From assembly GCF_003576645.1 (NCBI RefSeq), contig NC_044919.1, positions 34,111,211 to 34,175,210 on the forward strand: 64,000 nt of DNA, read 5' to 3'. Positions 61,365 through 64,000 of this stretch are shown here, one piece after another. Each line of letters opens with the position of its first letter. Positions within the stretch are counted from its first letter, which is position 1. Under the pieces are notes generated by a model. It was not told where the DNA came from, did no database searches, and worked only from the letters and a program-made list of their open reading frames with translations. A program made the translations under genes and the position numbers. The stretch is from Ipomoea triloba (Eukaryota; Streptophyta; Magnoliopsida; Solanales; Convolvulaceae).

Positions 61365-63203
61365 CCCCAGCGCCAGATTTAAGTAAACGAAAGTTATTTA
61401 GATTTTTTTTTTTTCTGAAAAGTTTTAGATTTTCTTTTTATGTATTCAAATAAGGGAAAAAAATTCATTCCTGATATTTACCTCTAAATTTTTTTTAATA
61501 ATAATTCACGACTAACTAATAAATAAATTTATTGTAAAAAAAAAACTAATAAATAAATTTAACTACTAATTACATGATGACACATTAAGAATGAAATTTG
61601 TAAGTAAAATACATGAAGAATTTGTAACATTACTTTTAAAATAATGTAACATGCTACACACCCTTAATTTTACCCCTCATAAACCAATTGCTTCAAAATG
61701 TAATAAAAGCTTAGACATTAGTAAAGTTAAACTTTATTAAAAAATAAAAAGAAAACAAATGCTTAGGTAAAAAGTGTGGATTAATATGATTTATCCATTT
61801 GGGTATATCAAAAATTGACGGTTGCTAAGAAAATAAAGAAATTATAAACGTGTTTAGTTTTATAAATATTATAAACTTACAAGTTTATAATAATTATAGA
61901 ATGACCCGTATTTTTTTTTTTTTATAAAATCTTCGACCACTAATGGAACTTTGATATATAGTTCAAATCAATCCTTACTTTTATATGTTTTTTTTTTATT
62001 TTCTTTAAAAAGTTATATATTTTTTTGTGAGATTCGTATAATAGGGAAAAGAAGTAGATTTAGTTGTTGCATATGCACGTTAGGCATACATACAACGCCC
62101 AACTGGTCGCGTAAATGTTTTTTTTTTTCTCCAAACGTTTTTTTTCTTCTTCTTCTACCTTTCATATTCTATCTCTTTCCTACTTATCATTGGAAAATCT
62201 TCCAAATAATCTAACTCTTGAAGATGCTCTTATTTTCAATTGTTATGTGTATTATATAGAAAGCTCATATTTGTCTACAATTCTCATAGGGAGAATGATT
62301 CTCCCTCTCACGTGCATGCTCTCATATTTGTCCATAGTTCTTATGTGGAGAGTGGCTCTCTCTCACACACATATAAGGGAGGGTTCATGTGAGGACATGC
62401 TTTGAGGTAAACAAGTGATGACTAATTTGATCCATCCATCTAGGTAGATCAATATCTAAAAATTGTTGAAAAATAAGGGAGAAATGATAGGGTTCATTTT
62501 ATAAATATTGAAAACTTGAAATTTTACAATAATTATAAAATTGAGCAAAAGAACTTCAAATAGATGAACAAAAGGATGTTGCCAAAGAAAAATTGTTAAA
62601 TGTTAATTTTCATATAGAAGATCCAGGTGATTGTGAGACAATTACTTGATTGATAATTTTGCATATAAATGTGCACAACGCATGTCAGTTTTTAAGTGAA
62701 ATTTTAGATGTATTTTAAAAAATAATATTTATATTTTGAAACAATTTTTTTGGACAACTATTATTTATGTAGGAATTACTTGAAAACATTATTGACTAGA
62801 TTTATTTTTATTAGAACTGTCCTGATTTATTGTATAAAACATTATTGACTAGACAACATGAATTGCTAGTATGATGGTTCTTGAATCAACCAGATGTCAA
62901 CTTGTAATTTTATATAAAGTAATAATGTTACGCGCTCTTCTTAAATTTTATCTCTTAACATTTATATTTTGATGTAGCATTTTTTTTATTTGATTATTAA
63001 GTAGATTAATTTTTAAATTTAGGGTGAGATTAACAAATTTATAAACACCAACTACAAATAAAGAGTTTTAATTATCACATGTGAACTAAGAAAGAAAATA
63101 GTATTATTCTTTTGTATATGCATTTTGGTGTCCCAATTTGGTAATTGACTCAAGTGGGTGGCCATGGTTTAGCTCGCCAGTTAGTAAAAATAAAAACGGA
63201 ATA
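61365..63203. other. AT-rich intergenic DNA, no gene seen
   Basis: Many poly-A/T runs. A loose direct repeat of CTCATATTTGTC-TACAATTCTCATAGGGAGA type occurs at about 62263-62300 and 62322-62350. No conserved coding sequence. Confidence 0.5.
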
Positions 63204-63276
63204 CACGCCCAGTGGGACTCGAACCCACAATCGCTTGATTAGAAGTCAAGCGCCTTATCCATTAGGCCATGGGCGC
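63204..63276 (-). tRNA. tRNA-Arg (anticodon TCT)
   Basis: 73 nt on the minus strand. Acceptor stem GCGCCCA pairs with TGGGCGT, D arm GCCTAATGGATAAGGC, anticodon arm CTTGA-CTTCTAA-TCAAG with anticodon TCT, and T arm GTGGG-TTCGAGT-CCCAC. The A-box (TGGCCTAATGG) and B-box (GGTTCGAGTCC) are intact, and there is no intron. It reads AGA arginine codons. Confidence 0.95.
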
Positions 63277-64000
63277 TTGTATTTTACTGGCCCATTTTAA
63301 CGATTATATTCATAACGAGATACCCTTGTTTAATTCTTCTTTTGGGAAAATCGCACTTTTGGTCCCTCAAATGTTGCCCGATCTGCAATGTGATCCCCCT
63401 AAGTCAATTTTAGTTAATTGGGTCCTTAATAGTTTTAAACCTTAGTCAATGTTGTCCTCCGGTCAGATTTGGCTCTAACTAGTGTTAAAACCATGGACAA
63501 TTTGGTAATTTCACAGTCCACTAAATTTTACCCCCAATCTCCTCCTTCATCCTGGATCGAGCAACAGACCGGCGACCGCAGAAACTCCCACGGCGACATC
63601 AGAGGTTGACGGCAGCGTTGCGTTGCAGGTGAACGGCTAATTCCAACTATGCCTTTGTTATTTTGCATCTTGGGTTCTCACCATTTGCATGCTACTTGCT
63701 CTGTAAATAATGAAAAAAAATGATGCTTCTGCCTTATTCTGTACATAGAATCTCTCACCTCTTTGCCTTTTTACTTTGTATTGTATCCCTTCTGCAAATA
63801 ATTTGGAATTCTCAATTCATGAAATAGGGATTAAACTTCCAGTTTGGTGATCGGTGTAGAAATTCTCCTTAGCTTCCTCCTGCATTAGCTTTTCCAATTT
63901 GACCTACGCATAATTTACCCCCAATTTCATGTTCAGATTTTGGAGTAAAAATGGGTGGTAATGGTGATGAAGTTAATAATAATATGAAACTTAAAATCTC
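63277..64000. other. Right-edge region, possible transposon end
   Basis: GCACTTTTGGTCCCTCAAATG (63353-63373) with CAATGTGATCCCCC resembles ends of plant DNA transposons, but no second end is visible in the window. At 63951 an ATG opens MGGNGDEVNNNMKLK up to the window edge; whether it is a gene start cannot be judged. Confidence 0.3.

Overview
This window is nuclear DNA from a flowering plant, almost certainly a eudicot. It is AT-rich, its genes carry many short GT-AG introns, and it holds plant-only families (GH100 invertase, AGC VIII kinases with a DFD motif, XS-domain protein, CYP71-type WD40-cyclophilin) plus plant-type snRNA promoters. I cannot name the species. Exon coordinates come from reading splice sites and frame by eye; for the seven complete multi-exon genes every exon length keeps frame.

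Layout, left to right: a cut-off golgin-like gene (-, exon 1 only, 216-482); about 4.6 kb of intergenic DNA with MITEs and tandem repeats; an XS-domain protein with an Arg/Tyr-Ser-Pro repeat region (+, 5685-10419); a class I histone deacetylase, HDA9 type, 14 exons (+, 11229-16010); an alkaline/neutral invertase, 6 exons (+, 17260-20913); an AGC VIII kinase with a long N-terminal extension (-, 21525-24642); about 5 kb of gene-poor DNA; a PINOID2-type AGC VIII kinase (+, 31428-35880) with a 3-kb intron; gene-poor DNA; a tandem array of seven U2 snRNA genes (+, 40712-47391); the WD40-cyclophilin gene, 13 exons (+, 49984-58289); the 60S acidic ribosomal protein P2 gene (-, 60046-61089); and a tRNA-Arg(TCT) (-, 63204-63276).

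The most unusual region is 40.2-47.8 kb. Seven U2 genes all read rightward. Each has an upstream sequence element and a TATA box at Pol II-type spacing, and the first ~65 nt of all seven transcripts look identical. Interleaved on the opposite strand are repeated fragments of three 3' exons of a plastid-lipid-associated (PAP/fibrillin) gene. The ancestral repeat unit was therefore a U2 gene plus a fibrillin gene tail, amplified together and then eroded by deletions. A hAT-type MITE and a tRNA-derived SINE each sit in one copy, while a sister copy keeps the matching empty site. An open 93-nt first-exon candidate at 47694-47786 raises the possibility that a short chimeric antisense gene still uses some of these exons.

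Other notable points: a small non-autonomous LTR element (5-bp TSD, PBS, PPT) in the last intron of the cyclophilin gene; a tandem duplication of that gene's promoter in which the upstream copy has ATA instead of ATG; a SINE inserted exactly at a 5' splice site of the HDAC gene; and a duplicated exon end with a decoy splice donor in the same gene. The genes are independent housekeeping or signalling loci with no operon-like logic, although chromatin regulation (HDAC, WD40-cyclophilin) and auxin-type kinase signalling (two AGC VIII kinases) each appear more than once.
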